A DNA stretch of 64,000 bases from an uncultured Alphaproteobacteria bacterium (GTDB lineage: Bacteria; Pseudomonadota; Alphaproteobacteria; HIMB59), in NCBI GenBank assembly GCA_902599405.1, contig CACKFO010000001.1:124001-188000 (forward strand), given 5' to 3'. The translations under genes and the position numbers were made by a program. Below, in pieces: positions 17,426 to 26,196 of this stretch (positions are counted from its first letter, which is position 1; every line of letters starts with the position of its first letter). Under the pieces are notes generated by a model. That model did not search any database, was not told the DNA's origin, and worked only from the letters and a program-made list of their open reading frames with translations.

Positions 17426-17927
17426 GTTTAATAGAAAAAAGCTTCCAATTAGGATCAGAGGATTTTTTATCTTTTTCAAAACCCCACTCTTCGACAACAT
17501 TCAGAATTTCGTTATTTGCAACATTGTAATGTTCAGTTTCAAACTTCACTGACTTGACGAGTCTTAATTCATCAGATTTTTCATCTAAAATAGAACTGGT
17601 TTTTACTTCTGAAAATTTTATTTCTTTGGGTGCTTTTGCTTGTTCCATCGCTTGCATTGCTTCAGGTGTTAGCAAATCTTTTACTTTTTCAATACTACTA
17701 CTTTGATAAGCTTGAACTATCATTTCATATGCTTTATTAGCGCCTTCTAAAAATTCGTTGTTATCATTTTTGGGAACTATTTTAGGTTTAAACTTCGATT
17801 GAGGATTTTTTTTTGTTCTAATATTCACAATTTTTCCGTCAGAAGATCCTAGAATGCTCCTTAGGCGATACACCAAGAATATGGCAATAGCTCCAAAAAG
17901 CACAATATCTATAAATTCACTACTCAT
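17415..17927 (-). CDS. Tim44-like domain protein
   Basis: The 170-residue protein starts with a membrane segment (FIDIVLFGAIAIFLVYRLRS) followed by a charged linker and a Tim44/TimA-like domain ending in VEEWGFEKD and WKLFSIKLVS. Alphaproteobacterial members are inner-membrane-anchored relatives of mitochondrial Tim44, thought to help protein export or membrane assembly. It is shorter than most family members (about 200 or more residues). Next to dnaQ and Smr, it belongs to a conserved block; secB, often nearby in the group, is not present. Confidence 0.85.
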   Translation of the reverse strand: MSSEFIDIVLFGAIAIFLVYRLRSILGSSDGKIVNIRTKKNPQSKFKPKIVPKNDNNEFLEGANKAYEMIVQAYQSSSIEKVKDLLTPEAMQAMEQAKAPKEIKFSEVKTSSILDEKSDELRLVKSVKFETEHYNVANNEILNVVEEWGFEKDKKSSDPNWKLFSIKLVS

Positions 17928-18600
17928 AATCTTTATACATTTTAGCCCAATTTGAGTTAGGTATTTTATTTCTTATAAACTCTTTATGGGCATCTGTCTC
18001 TTCTTTTGTTAGTACGATCGTTGTGTAATTCGGCTCACTAGCTAAGTTAATTTTTTCTGATTTCGACTCATTTAATTGTAATCCGATTTGATTGATGCCT
18101 TGTAATTCTAAATATACATCAGTCAGAATTTTAGCGTCTTTTAAAGCGCCATGTTGATCTCTATTTATAAGAGTATTAATTTTTAATTTCTTTATAAGTG
18201 CGTCTAATGATACTTGCTGCCCTGGAAACCTTTGTCTAGCTATTTTGATTGTGTCTATAACTCTCTCCTTCGATATAGTTGGTTTAGATATTTTTTCAAG
18301 CTCAAAGTTTAAGAAACCTATGTCAAAAGATGCATTATGGGCGACAATGTAACTATCTTGGATAAATTCTAGGAAACCGTCTGCAATCTCTTCAAAAATT
18401 GGTTTATCTGTCAAATATTCATTAGTTATCCCGTGTATTTTAATATTATCATCAGTAAGAGTTTTAGAAGGATTAATATATTCATGATAATTTGACCCAA
18501 CTTCTTTTTTGTTAAGTTCAATACAGCCGATTTCAATAATCCGATGTCCTTCTTTAAATTCTAAGCCTGTAGTTTCAATATCGAGTATAATTTCTCTCAT
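17920..18600 (-). CDS. dnaQ: DNA polymerase III epsilon subunit (3'-5' proofreading exonuclease)
   Basis: DnaQ removes misincorporated bases for the replicative polymerase. Exo I is REIILDIETTGLEF (catalytic DxE), Exo II is YIVAHNASFDIGFLNFEL and Exo III is the H-x4-D stretch DQHGALKDAKIL. The C-terminal tail, which in DnaQ contacts the alpha subunit, is present but short and variable. Length is 226 residues. The start overlaps coaE by four bases; the end overlaps the Tim44-like gene by eight. Confidence 0.96.
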   Translation of the reverse strand: MREIILDIETTGLEFKEGHRIIEIGCIELNKKEVGSNYHEYINPSKTLTDDNIKIHGITNEYLTDKPIFEEIADGFLEFIQDSYIVAHNASFDIGFLNFELEKISKPTISKERVIDTIKIARQRFPGQQVSLDALIKKLKINTLINRDQHGALKDAKILTDVYLELQGINQIGLQLNESKSEKINLASEPNYTTIVLTKEETDAHKEFIRNKIPNSNWAKMYKDYE

Positions 18601-19154
18601 AGTTTATTTAATAATTTAATTATATTTAATCGTAAGTTCAAGATTGAACCATTATTATTTACTGTAAAAGTTGATTTATTCTTTTTTATATTCTCTTTAA
18701 TCTGTTTATTATTCATTAGTTTAAAATATTCTTCTGTCACACCTCTTTTTAAAACCCTTTGTTTTCTCTTAGTAGTATCCGAGTTTACGAATACTGTGAA
18801 ATTATAATTATTGAACAAATTTTCCTCATAAAGTAATGGAATTTCATAAAAAACTGGCTGATGTGATTGATGTTTTTGGGCTATTATTTTTTTTTTGGCA
18901 TATAGAAGAGGATATATTGTTCTCTTAAGTTTCTTATTAAACTCCTCATTCTGTAACATTTTAATAATTTCTTGTTTGTAATTATGATCATGAAGTTTCA
19001 ATTTTTTTAAGATAATTTTTCTTGTACGGTCATCATTGTATAATTTTGAAATTATAGCATCAGATGATATACAACAAAAACCTAGCTTTGAGATAAATTT
19101 AATAAATTCAGTTTTGCCTGATCCTATATTTCCTGTAACTGCAACTTTGGTCAT
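18597..19154 (-). CDS. coaE: Dephospho-CoA kinase
   Basis: CoaE phosphorylates dephospho-CoA in the last step of coenzyme A synthesis. The P-loop is VTGNIGSGKTEF (residues 7-18), followed by CCISSDAIISKLY and the lid-region EIPLLYEENLFNNY. KRKQRVLKRGVTEEYF contains the arginines expected to contact ATP. The 185-residue protein is a little short and its C-terminus is divergent and Asn/Lys-rich. It overlaps aroE and dnaQ by four bases each. Confidence 0.94.
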   Translation of the reverse strand: MTKVAVTGNIGSGKTEFIKFISKLGFCCISSDAIISKLYNDDRTRKIILKKLKLHDHNYKQEIIKMLQNEEFNKKLKRTIYPLLYAKKKIIAQKHQSHQPVFYEIPLLYEENLFNNYNFTVFVNSDTTKRKQRVLKRGVTEEYFKLMNNKQIKENIKKNKSTFTVNNNGSILNLRLNIIKLLNKL

Positions 19155-19966
19155 ATTTTATTTGCGAGCATTTGATAAACTTTTCTGTCTATTTCTATCT
19201 TTTTACCAGACCATATTTCGTAAGATGGTTTTGCTTGTTCTACAAGCATCTTTAGTCCACCTGAGAATTTTATGTCATGTTTTTTAGCTTTTTTTAAGAG
19301 GTCTGTTTCAATTGGGTTATAAACTATATCAATTACTCCCTTGGCTTTCTTAACTAAATTCAAAATATTTCTGTTAATTTTGTTTTTCTTAGTCATCCCT
19401 GCATTGGATGCGTTTACAATCAAATCATATCTTTTTCTAAGATGTGTTGATCTAATCATGAAACGATCAAATTTAAATTTTTTTTTTAGGTTTGCCTCCC
19501 TTTTTATAGATGTCGCAAAAATATCAATGTTTTTGATATTTTTTTGATTTAAAAAATATAAGATTGCTCTCGCGGCCCCTCCCGCACCAACCAATAATAC
19601 AGATTTTGTATTCTTAATTTTCAAAGAATTAAAAGTCTTACTAAAACCAATAACATCTGTGTTATCGCCAAAGATTATTTTGTTTTTTTTATAAATTAAA
19701 TTTACAGAACCAATTTTTTTTGCTCTTGCTGTAATTTTATCACAAAAAACAATAAAATTTTCTTTATAAGGTATTGTAATATTAAAACCAATAAATTGTT
19801 TATTTCTTCTATAATTATAAAAAAACTTATCTATGTTTTTTTCTTGTACTTCGTATTTTCTATAAATAAATTTATTATTATTATTTTTTGACCAATAATT
19901 ATGTATTAAAGGAGATAATGAATGATCAAGTTTTTTTGCTACTATGCCTATTCTTTTTCTAATCAT
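19151..19966 (-). CDS. aroE: Shikimate dehydrogenase
   Basis: AroE reduces 3-dehydroshikimate with NADPH in aromatic amino-acid synthesis. The 271-residue protein has the substrate motif DHSLSPLIHNYW, the catalytic-Lys segment GFNITIPYKENF, IIFGDNTDVIGF with the catalytic Asp, and the NADP-binding loop LLVGAGGAARAILYFL. The end SGGLKMLVEQAKPSYEIWSG is standard. The sequence is very Lys/Asn-rich, in keeping with the AT-rich genome. It is sandwiched between maf and coaE with a four-base overlap to coaE. Confidence 0.95.
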   Translation of the reverse strand: MIRKRIGIVAKKLDHSLSPLIHNYWSKNNNNKFIYRKYEVQEKNIDKFFYNYRRNKQFIGFNITIPYKENFIVFCDKITARAKKIGSVNLIYKKNKIIFGDNTDVIGFSKTFNSLKIKNTKSVLLVGAGGAARAILYFLNQKNIKNIDIFATSIKREANLKKKFKFDRFMIRSTHLRKRYDLIVNASNAGMTKKNKINRNILNLVKKAKGVIDIVYNPIETDLLKKAKKHDIKFSGGLKMLVEQAKPSYEIWSGKKIEIDRKVYQMLANKI

Positions 19967-20560
19967 TTATATACTTTTTAGAGTCCTTAAAAAGTTAATA
20001 GTATCTATACCAATTATATTGAAATAACTACCGTATATATCTTTAAAAAAAATCTTTCCCTTTCCCTCTATATTATAACAACCTACAGCGTTTGATATTT
20101 GTTTAAAGTTCTTTTCAACGTAATTATTTATATCTCTCACTCTTATATTTTTAAAAGTTATGTTTGTTTTTGTAAGAGTACTTTTGACAAGATTGTTATT
20201 GATCATAAAAATCATAGCTGTGTAAAGTTCGTGAGATTTATCATTAAATGCTTTGAGGGTTCTTTTACAACATTCAGGATTGCTACATTTATAAATTGTT
20301 TTTTTTTTAAATAGGATTGTAGTATCAAAGGTTACGATAATTTTATTACTATATTTTTTAGAGAGATATTCGGCCTTAGCTTTTGCAATTTTTAATGCAT
20401 CATATTTATCATTATTTAAACCTTTTACTTTTTTTTCATTTATATTAGGTGACCTATACTGGAAACCTAGGTTCATTAATTTAAATATTTTTCTTCTAGA
20501 TTGGCTTTTGGTACCAATGATAACCTGTTTGATTAATTGTGGATTAAGTAAGTTATTCAT
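19967..20560 (-). CDS. maf: Maf-like nucleotide pyrophosphatase, divergent
   Basis: Maf proteins hydrolyse non-canonical or modified nucleotide triphosphates. The N-terminus IIGTKSQSRRKIFKLMNLGF matches the family's SxSxRR motif, followed by PNINEKKVKG. The central Asp motif appears as VTFDTTILFKKKTIYK, lacking the usual glycine- and KP-containing context, and the end is KDIYGSYFNIIGID in place of GSYxNVxGLP. Thus the core is kept but substrate-loop residues differ. Identity is supported by conserved placement before aroE-coaE-dnaQ. It is the first gene of this block after the 234-base gap. Confidence 0.85.
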   Translation of the reverse strand: MNNLLNPQLIKQVIIGTKSQSRRKIFKLMNLGFQYRSPNINEKKVKGLNNDKYDALKIAKAKAEYLSKKYSNKIIVTFDTTILFKKKTIYKCSNPECCKRTLKAFNDKSHELYTAMIFMINNNLVKSTLTKTNITFKNIRVRDINNYVEKNFKQISNAVGCYNIEGKGKIFFKDIYGSYFNIIGIDTINFLRTLKSI

Positions 20561-20794
20561 AAAGTTTTTGAGTTTTTAACAATGAAATTAGCTTTAATTT
20601 ATTAATATTAAGTTATCAACATTTGTTATTAAATAACTAAAAAAGTACTTAAATATGGGTTTTTTTGAATAAAAAGATGTTAATCCCCATCATTCGACAT
20701 ACAACAACATATCGAAATATAAATATATATATTTTCTCTTTATTTTTTGTTATATACCTTATTTACATATCTAACTATCTAAGTAATTTCCAAT
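20561..20794. other. AT-rich gap between maf and rho, candidate replication origin
   Basis: This 234-base gap between divergent maf and rho is the longest in the window. In many alphaproteobacteria the origin lies near maf/hemE with rho-mnmE-mnmG-parAB on the other side, and here parAB and a parS lie about 6-9 kb away. Two nonamers share a one-base departure from the DnaA box: TTTTTAACA (20573-20581) and TTATCAACA (20613-20621). The remainder is nearly pure A and T, including AAATATAAATATATATATTTT. It must also carry the maf and rho promoters. No open frame was seen. Origin status is inference. Confidence 0.35.
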
Positions 20795-22051
20795 ATGCAT
20801 TTAAACGAACTTAAAGATAAAAAACCTCAAGAACTATTAGATTATGCTGAATCTTTAGGAATTGAAAACGCATCTGGTTTAAAAAAGCAAGACATATATT
20901 TTTCTGTTCTAAAGAAATTTGCAGAGAAAAATGAAGAAATTATAGGTGAAGGCGTCTTGGAAACAATGCAAGATGGTTTTGGATTTTTAAGGTCAGCAAA
21001 CTCTAATTATCTTCCAGGACCAGATGATATATATGTTAGTCCAAATCAGATAAAGAAATATGGTCTCAGAAAAGGTGATACCCTTGAGGGACCTATCCGA
21101 CCTCCCAAAGATGGTGAAAGATACTTTGCTCTAGTAGAAACAAACAAGGTCAACTTCATAGAAGTTGCTAAAAACAATAAATTCAAAACAAATTTTGATA
21201 ATCTTACCCCTCTTTATCCAGAGAAGAAATTTAATCTAGAAACGGAAAAACCAGATACTGATTTATCATCTAGAATTATAGATATCATTGCACCAGTTGG
21301 TGCTGGTCAGAGGTCTTTAATTGTTGCACCACCAAGATCAGGTAAGACAGTAATTTTACAAAAAATAGCAAAGTCAATTGCTGAAAATTTCCCCGATGTT
21401 TATCTAATGGTTTTATTAATAGACGAAAGACCAGAAGAAGTTACAGATATGCAACGATCTGTTAAAGGTGAGGTAATCAGTTCAACATTTGATGAGCCAG
21501 CCGCAAGACACGTTCAAGTAGCAGAAATGGTTATTGAGAAAGCAAAAAGACTAGCTGAGAATAAATACGATGTGGTAATTCTTTTAGACTCTATCACTAG
21601 ATTAGGTAGAGCATATAACACAGTTGTACCATCAAGTGGTAAAGTTCTAACAGGTGGTGTAGATGCTAATGCATTACAAAGACCAAAAAGATTTTTTGGT
21701 GCAGCTAGAAATATAGAAGAAGGTGGTTCATTAACAATCATTGCCACTGCATTAATAGAAACAGGTAGTAGAATGGATGAGGTTATCTTTGAAGAATTTA
21801 AAGGTACTGGTAATTCAGAAATTGTCCTCGATAGAAAATTATCTGATAAAAGAACATATCCTGCTATAGATGTTCAAAAGTCAGGCACTAGAAAAGAAGA
21901 TTTACTTCTAGAGGCTGGAGACCTTCAAAAAGTCTTTATTTTAAGGAAAATTTTGTCTTCTATGGGCACTGTTGATGCTATGGAGTTCCTTCTAGATAAA
22001 ATGAAAGACTGTAAAACTAATGAAGAGTTTTTCAGCAGTATGAACCAATAA
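20795..22051 (+). CDS. rho: Transcription termination factor Rho
   Basis: Rho is the hexameric RNA-dependent ATPase that ends untranslated or poorly translated transcripts. The 418-residue protein has the N-terminal helical domain ([20 protein letters not shown]), an OB-fold RNA-binding region with [24 protein letters not shown], Walker [20 protein letters not shown] (about residues 169-187), the P/Q-loop region and [14 protein letters not shown]. It lacks the long N-terminal insert of some taxa. Upstream is the AT-rich gap; downstream the next gene is convergent at five bases. Confidence 0.98.
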   Translation: MHLNELKDKKPQELLDYAESLGIENASGLKKQDIYFSVLKKFAEKNEEIIGEGVLETMQDGFGFLRSANSNYLPGPDDIYVSPNQIKKYGLRKGDTLEGPIRPPKDGERYFALVETNKVNFIEVAKNNKFKTNFDNLTPLYPEKKFNLETEKPDTDLSSRIIDIIAPVGAGQRSLIVAPPRSGKTVILQKIAKSIAENFPDVYLMVLLIDERPEEVTDMQRSVKGEVISSTFDEPAARHVQVAEMVIEKAKRLAENKYDVVILLDSITRLGRAYNTVVPSSGKVLTGGVDANALQRPKRFFGAARNIEEGGSLTIIATALIETGSRMDEVIFEEFKGTGNSEIVLDRKLSDKRTYPAIDVQKSGTRKEDLLLEAGDLQKVFILRKILSSMGTVDAMEFLLDKMKDCKTNEEFFSSMNQ

Positions 22052-22055
22052 CTCT

Positions 22056-23876
22056 TTATCTTATCCAGTTATTGAAATAATAATTTTTTTCCTCTTCAGT
22101 AAATACTAATAAATTATCTAATACATCTTTCCACTTATTTTCAATTTCAAAAAGAAAAGGAGATAAACTTGTTTGTCTTTCTTTTAGTCTATCTGCATCA
22201 TCTTCCCAATGCCCAAGGAAACCATTATGATGACTACATCTACTTTTCCCGTATTCTTTTAAATCAGAATTACCCATGAAGCCATTATCATAAACAGTAC
22301 CAACCCTATTACCTATAAACTTAAATTTTTCATAATATTCACTACACAGTGTAATAAAAAATCTTTTATTATCTTTTTCAAATAGTCCGCTGTATAGGTA
22401 AAAATCGTTATTATTATCTATTAGTTTTGCCGCTATCAGGCTGGCATCAATTGAACCAAAATGAACCTTTTCTTTTAGATATGTATAATTATCTAAACCA
22501 TCGACAGGTATTATTTCAAATTCTGTTATTTGATCTTTGGTATTACTACTTAAAGTAAATTTACTGTCAGATATTAAATTAATAGGGTTACCATTATCAC
22601 CGTTAGGCAGGTGAACAAATTTCATATTCCCATTATTCTTTAAAATAGAACCACCTATATGTTTATGTTTGTACCGATGAGTTACTAGCAAAATGTCAGG
22701 GTCCTCATCTTTATCAAAATCACCAAACAAGAAATTTTGTACAAAGTTATTCCATTCATTTCCCTCGTGTTCTGGAATATAATCTGCAGGCGCCTCCAAT
22801 AAAACGTGCAATTGAGAGTCAAATTTATTACTTCCTTGATTTTCTATTATCTGTACAGCCACACCTACATATAAATGACCAGCTCTCGATAAAGTAATAT
22901 CTAAGTCACCGTCATCATCTAAATCCCAAACAGATAATTCTGACACCGTTGCCCATTTTTGTATCATTGGAAGACCTATCCTTTTCTTAAAATTACCATT
23001 ACCATCATTTAGAACAATTCCTGTATCGGTTGACGCCCCCCCTTCATGGCCTGCATGTATTAGATCGAGGTAACCATCTCCATTCATATCGCCAAGCTCA
23101 ATTGCAAAAGCATTAATATTTCCACAAATCTTATATCTCATTATACCTTTGCCATCATTTATCCAACATGTAAGTTGATTTTTTAGTTCTGTTAAAACTA
23201 TATCTATGTCGCCATCGTTATCGATATCTCCAACCGCACCCCCATGATCAAAAATCATATAATTTGATTTACTAAGATGCGTGGCTGAACTCTCAACCCA
23301 TGTTCCATCATTCTGGCTTAAAAAATAACTATCTCTTATACCTTTGTGTGTGCCAACTCCATGATCAGCAATGAATAAATCCAATACACCATCATTATTA
23401 AAATCAGCAACTAAGTTTTGTCTCGAGAGTGATTGTCCTGGTAAATCTCTATTATCTATAAATAAATGACTACTCAAAATATATTGACCCTCAGTAGTCC
23501 CTAAAAACAATGTAGGTCCTGGCATTTCACCCTCACATCTTTCCCCCCCACAAGCACCACCAGTGGTTTCACCGGTAATTTCTATATTATTTGGCTTCAT
23601 TGTACCGGAGTATAAATAATCTAAATATCCGTCATTGTTAAAATCTTGTGCGGTCCAGAACCACCCAAACCAATACTTATCCCTAACAACATTTGGCGAA
23701 AAAGGAGGAAAATTTATATTTAATACTTTATTTTCTATTTGGTAGCCAGCTAAAGCTTGGAATTTCTTTTCGAAATTATTATTGATTTGGCTTTCATCAA
23801 CTTGCTTACCATCTTTAAAAGTTAATGATAGAGTTAGATTGGGTATCAAAAAAAATAAGAAGATAAATTTTTTCAT
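22056..23876 (-). CDS. Secreted FG-GAP/VCBS beta-propeller protein
   Basis: The 606-residue protein has a clear signal peptide (residues 1 to about 17). At least six calcium-binding FG-GAP loops of the DxDxDGxxD type occur near residues 78, 160, 217, 263, 318 and 384 (for example DFNNDGYLDYL, DIDNDGDIDIV, DLDDDGDLDIT), which together would form an integrin-like beta-propeller. A Cys-rich insert, GGACGGERCEG, follows the first repeat. The C-terminal third is not repetitive and ends with aromatic-rich sequence. It is probably extracellular or periplasmic and may bind a ligand; no enzymatic motif is seen. It interrupts the usual rho-mnmE neighbourhood. Confidence 0.85.
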   Translation of the reverse strand: MKKFIFLFFLIPNLTLSLTFKDGKQVDESQINNNFEKKFQALAGYQIENKVLNINFPPFSPNVVRDKYWFGWFWTAQDFNNDGYLDYLYSGTMKPNNIEITGETTGGACGGERCEGEMPGPTLFLGTTEGQYILSSHLFIDNRDLPGQSLSRQNLVADFNNDGVLDLFIADHGVGTHKGIRDSYFLSQNDGTWVESSATHLSKSNYMIFDHGGAVGDIDNDGDIDIVLTELKNQLTCWINDGKGIMRYKICGNINAFAIELGDMNGDGYLDLIHAGHEGGASTDTGIVLNDGNGNFKKRIGLPMIQKWATVSELSVWDLDDDGDLDITLSRAGHLYVGVAVQIIENQGSNKFDSQLHVLLEAPADYIPEHEGNEWNNFVQNFLFGDFDKDEDPDILLVTHRYKHKHIGGSILKNNGNMKFVHLPNGDNGNPINLISDSKFTLSSNTKDQITEFEIIPVDGLDNYTYLKEKVHFGSIDASLIAAKLIDNNNDFYLYSGLFEKDNKRFFITLCSEYYEKFKFIGNRVGTVYDNGFMGNSDLKEYGKSRCSHHNGFLGHWEDDADRLKERQTSLSPFLFEIENKWKDVLDNLLVFTEEEKNYYFNNWIR

Positions 23877-23891
23877 CGATCTAATTATGGA

Positions 23892-24803
23892 CTAAAACCA
23901 ATTTATTCCATTTTCTTCGCATAACTTTTTTAACCTTAGAGGATAATCAGTAATTATTCCATCAACGCCGTATTCAATCATTCTCAACATCTCATATTTT
24001 TCATTAACAGTCCAAACGTTTACTGGAAGACCTTCCTCATGAGAAATTCTAACCATGTCTTTATCTACATCTTTACGTTTAGGATGCCATGTCTCGCCGC
24101 CTAATGTTTTGATCAACCTGGGTAATTCTCTGCTATCGCTATCGTATAAAGGCATGAAGTCTAACCAAGGCGATTTATCATAGATTTTTCCTTTAAGTTC
24201 AGATGTTAAATAGCCTCTTGAGATCTTGGAGTCTATGTTTTTTATTTCTCTTAAAACCCTCCAATCAAAAGACGAGTAGATTACTTTATTTTTTAATTCC
24301 GTTTTATTGACCTCATCAATTATTAAATTTGCCATTACATTTGGAGGGGGTGTTAAATTGTCCTCAACAGGTGTTGATTTAATTTCTAAATTAATTATTA
24401 AATCATCTGAAATATTATTTGATGTTAATTTAAGTAAATCAGATAACTTAGGGATACTTACTTCACCTAAACTTTTTTGATCATCAAATCTTCTCCCATA
24501 TTTAGATTTTTTATCAATTGATCCAATTTTAAATTTTGATAATTGATCATAACTTAAATCGAAAATTTTAATATCATCATTTTCAATCCAATTACCTTTG
24601 CTATCTTTTGTGAGCGCCGGGTTTAATCTAAAATCGTGATAAACGACTGGAATTAAGTCCTTGGTAAGTAAGATATCTGTTTCGTAAGCGCTAATTTTAT
24701 TTTCAAACAAATACTTAAAACTCTCTAAAGTATTTTCTGGTAGGTCCCCCCTAGCCCCTCTATGACCATAAATTTTAATATGATTTGGTTTTGTTAATAT
24801 CAA
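23892..24803 (-). CDS. Glycerophosphodiester phosphodiesterase
   Basis: GDPD enzymes cleave glycerophosphodiesters to glycerol-3-phosphate and an alcohol. The 303-residue protein has the catalytic start HRGARGDLPENTLESF, then AYETDILLTKDLIPVVYHD with the metal-binding Glu-x-Asp and the second catalytic His. The end VNVWTVNEKYEMLRMIEYG and DGIITDYPLRL is standard. There is no signal peptide, so it is likely cytoplasmic (UgpQ-like). It is 15 bases upstream of the FG-GAP gene and probably shares its transcript. In phosphate-poor water such an enzyme could salvage phosphate from lipid head groups; that is inference. Confidence 0.92.
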   Translation of the reverse strand: MILTKPNHIKIYGHRGARGDLPENTLESFKYLFENKISAYETDILLTKDLIPVVYHDFRLNPALTKDSKGNWIENDDIKIFDLSYDQLSKFKIGSIDKKSKYGRRFDDQKSLGEVSIPKLSDLLKLTSNNISDDLIINLEIKSTPVEDNLTPPPNVMANLIIDEVNKTELKNKVIYSSFDWRVLREIKNIDSKISRGYLTSELKGKIYDKSPWLDFMPLYDSDSRELPRLIKTLGGETWHPKRKDVDKDMVRISHEEGLPVNVWTVNEKYEMLRMIEYGVDGIITDYPLRLKKLCEENGINWF

Positions 24804-24869
24804 TTGATTATTTTTTTTGTTCTTTTCATAGGTGGACTAGAATAATTATAAACTTATAATAACCAAGTT

Positions 24870-26195
24870 TTGTTTAATCCAGGAACAATATATTCAAACT
24901 TTACTCCTTTAGTGAAGGCCCCAGTTATCGGTTATAGAATTTCTGGAGATGATGTTTTGAATATCTTAAAGAAAATTACAAAAAAAAATTTTTCTAAAGA
25001 TCACTCTTTAATCCGAATAGTTAAAATTTATCAAAAAGATGAGTCCATATTGGATGAGTGTAGTGTGGTATATTTTAAATCCCCCAAATCCTTTACAGGA
25101 GAGGATGTGTGTGAAATTTTTTTACACGGATCACCACTAATAGCTAGTCAATTTGAGCAGTTATTAAAGGATCTAAAAGTTCCTGGCTTACGATTGGCAA
25201 AAAATGGAGAGTTCTCTTACAGGTCTGTTCTAAATAGCAAGAATTCTCTTAAACAAGCTAAGGCTATTAATGGAATAATTTCCAATGAAAGCTTTTCAGG
25301 CTTAAAATATAATAAAAAACTACTTTTTGAGGGAGATATTGTCAGCGGTCTTGTTCCTCTCAGGGAGGAAGTCATAAATTTATTCTCAGAAATTACTGCA
25401 TCAATTGATTTTGTTGACGACGAGGACTTTAATTTTAATCAAATAAAGAAAAAAATACGAAAATTTTTCGCTAGTTGTAATAATTTATTACATAAAAATA
25501 GAACAAATATAGAACAAAAAAATATATGTAGAATTATGTTGGTAGGGCAAGTAAATGTTGGTAAATCGACTCTATTTAATAAAATTATTGATAAAGATAG
25601 AGCAATTGTCACAAATATCAAAGGTACTACAAGGGATATTCTCTCAAATGAATTTATAATCAACAGTAATCGGTTTGAAATCTTCGATACCGCAGGGCAA
25701 AGATCTAAACAAGGTAAAATAGAAAAATATGGCTATAAAAAAGCACAGAAAATATCGAGGGAAATTGACCATTTTTTTGTTCTAATCGATCAAAATACTA
25801 AAAAATCCGATATATCAACACTTCTTAAGGATTTTTTGATATATAAAAATTACAGCTTAATTGAGACAAAATCTGATATATATAAGTATAGAACAGATAA
25901 TATCAAAATAAACTATAGTCTAGACAGGGATAAAATATACCAGAAATTAAAATTATCTTCGATTCATCGAAAATATGTAAAAAATAATGATAAAATGATC
26001 GATCTTAATTTAGAAGAAATAGACTTTTTAGCAAGAATCTTAGAATATGAACATGATATTGTTAAGGAAAAGGATATTTTGATCATAGCCCAGCTAATGA
26101 GAAATATATTAGATGATTTTTCGTTTGAATTTGGTTATATTAACAACGAAGATGTTTATGATAGAGTTTTTAGTAAATTTTGCATAGGAAAGTAG
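24870..26195 (+). CDS. mnmE: tRNA uridine-5-carboxymethylaminomethyl modification GTPase MnmE
   Basis: MnmE with MnmG modifies wobble uridine 34 of tRNA. The 441-residue protein has an N-terminal folate-binding domain (GTIYSNF start, HGSPLIASQFEQLL), a G domain inserted in a helical domain, and the C-terminal FCIGK with the essential Cys. G-domain motifs are G1 GQVNVGKST (near residue 225), G2 GTTRD, G3 DTAGQ, and G4 TKSD near residue 332, where NKxD is usual. The start is TTG 24870; no ATG lies in frame at the right place. The folate domain is more divergent than usual (VLNSKNSLKQAKAING). Confidence 0.95.
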   Translation: MFNPGTIYSNFTPLVKAPVIGYRISGDDVLNILKKITKKNFSKDHSLIRIVKIYQKDESILDECSVVYFKSPKSFTGEDVCEIFLHGSPLIASQFEQLLKDLKVPGLRLAKNGEFSYRSVLNSKNSLKQAKAINGIISNESFSGLKYNKKLLFEGDIVSGLVPLREEVINLFSEITASIDFVDDEDFNFNQIKKKIRKFFASCNNLLHKNRTNIEQKNICRIMLVGQVNVGKSTLFNKIIDKDRAIVTNIKGTTRDILSNEFIINSNRFEIFDTAGQRSKQGKIEKYGYKKAQKISREIDHFFVLIDQNTKKSDISTLLKDFLIYKNYSLIETKSDIYKYRTDNIKINYSLDRDKIYQKLKLSSIHRKYVKNNDKMIDLNLEEIDFLARILEYEHDIVKEKDILIIAQLMRNILDDFSFEFGYINNEDVYDRVFSKFCIGK

Positions 26196-26196
26196 A

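Noticed and set aside
16925-17500. Smr gene starting at 17500
   Set aside because: It would overlap the Tim44-like gene by 86 bases with a leader lacking family resemblance; TTG 17425 fits better.
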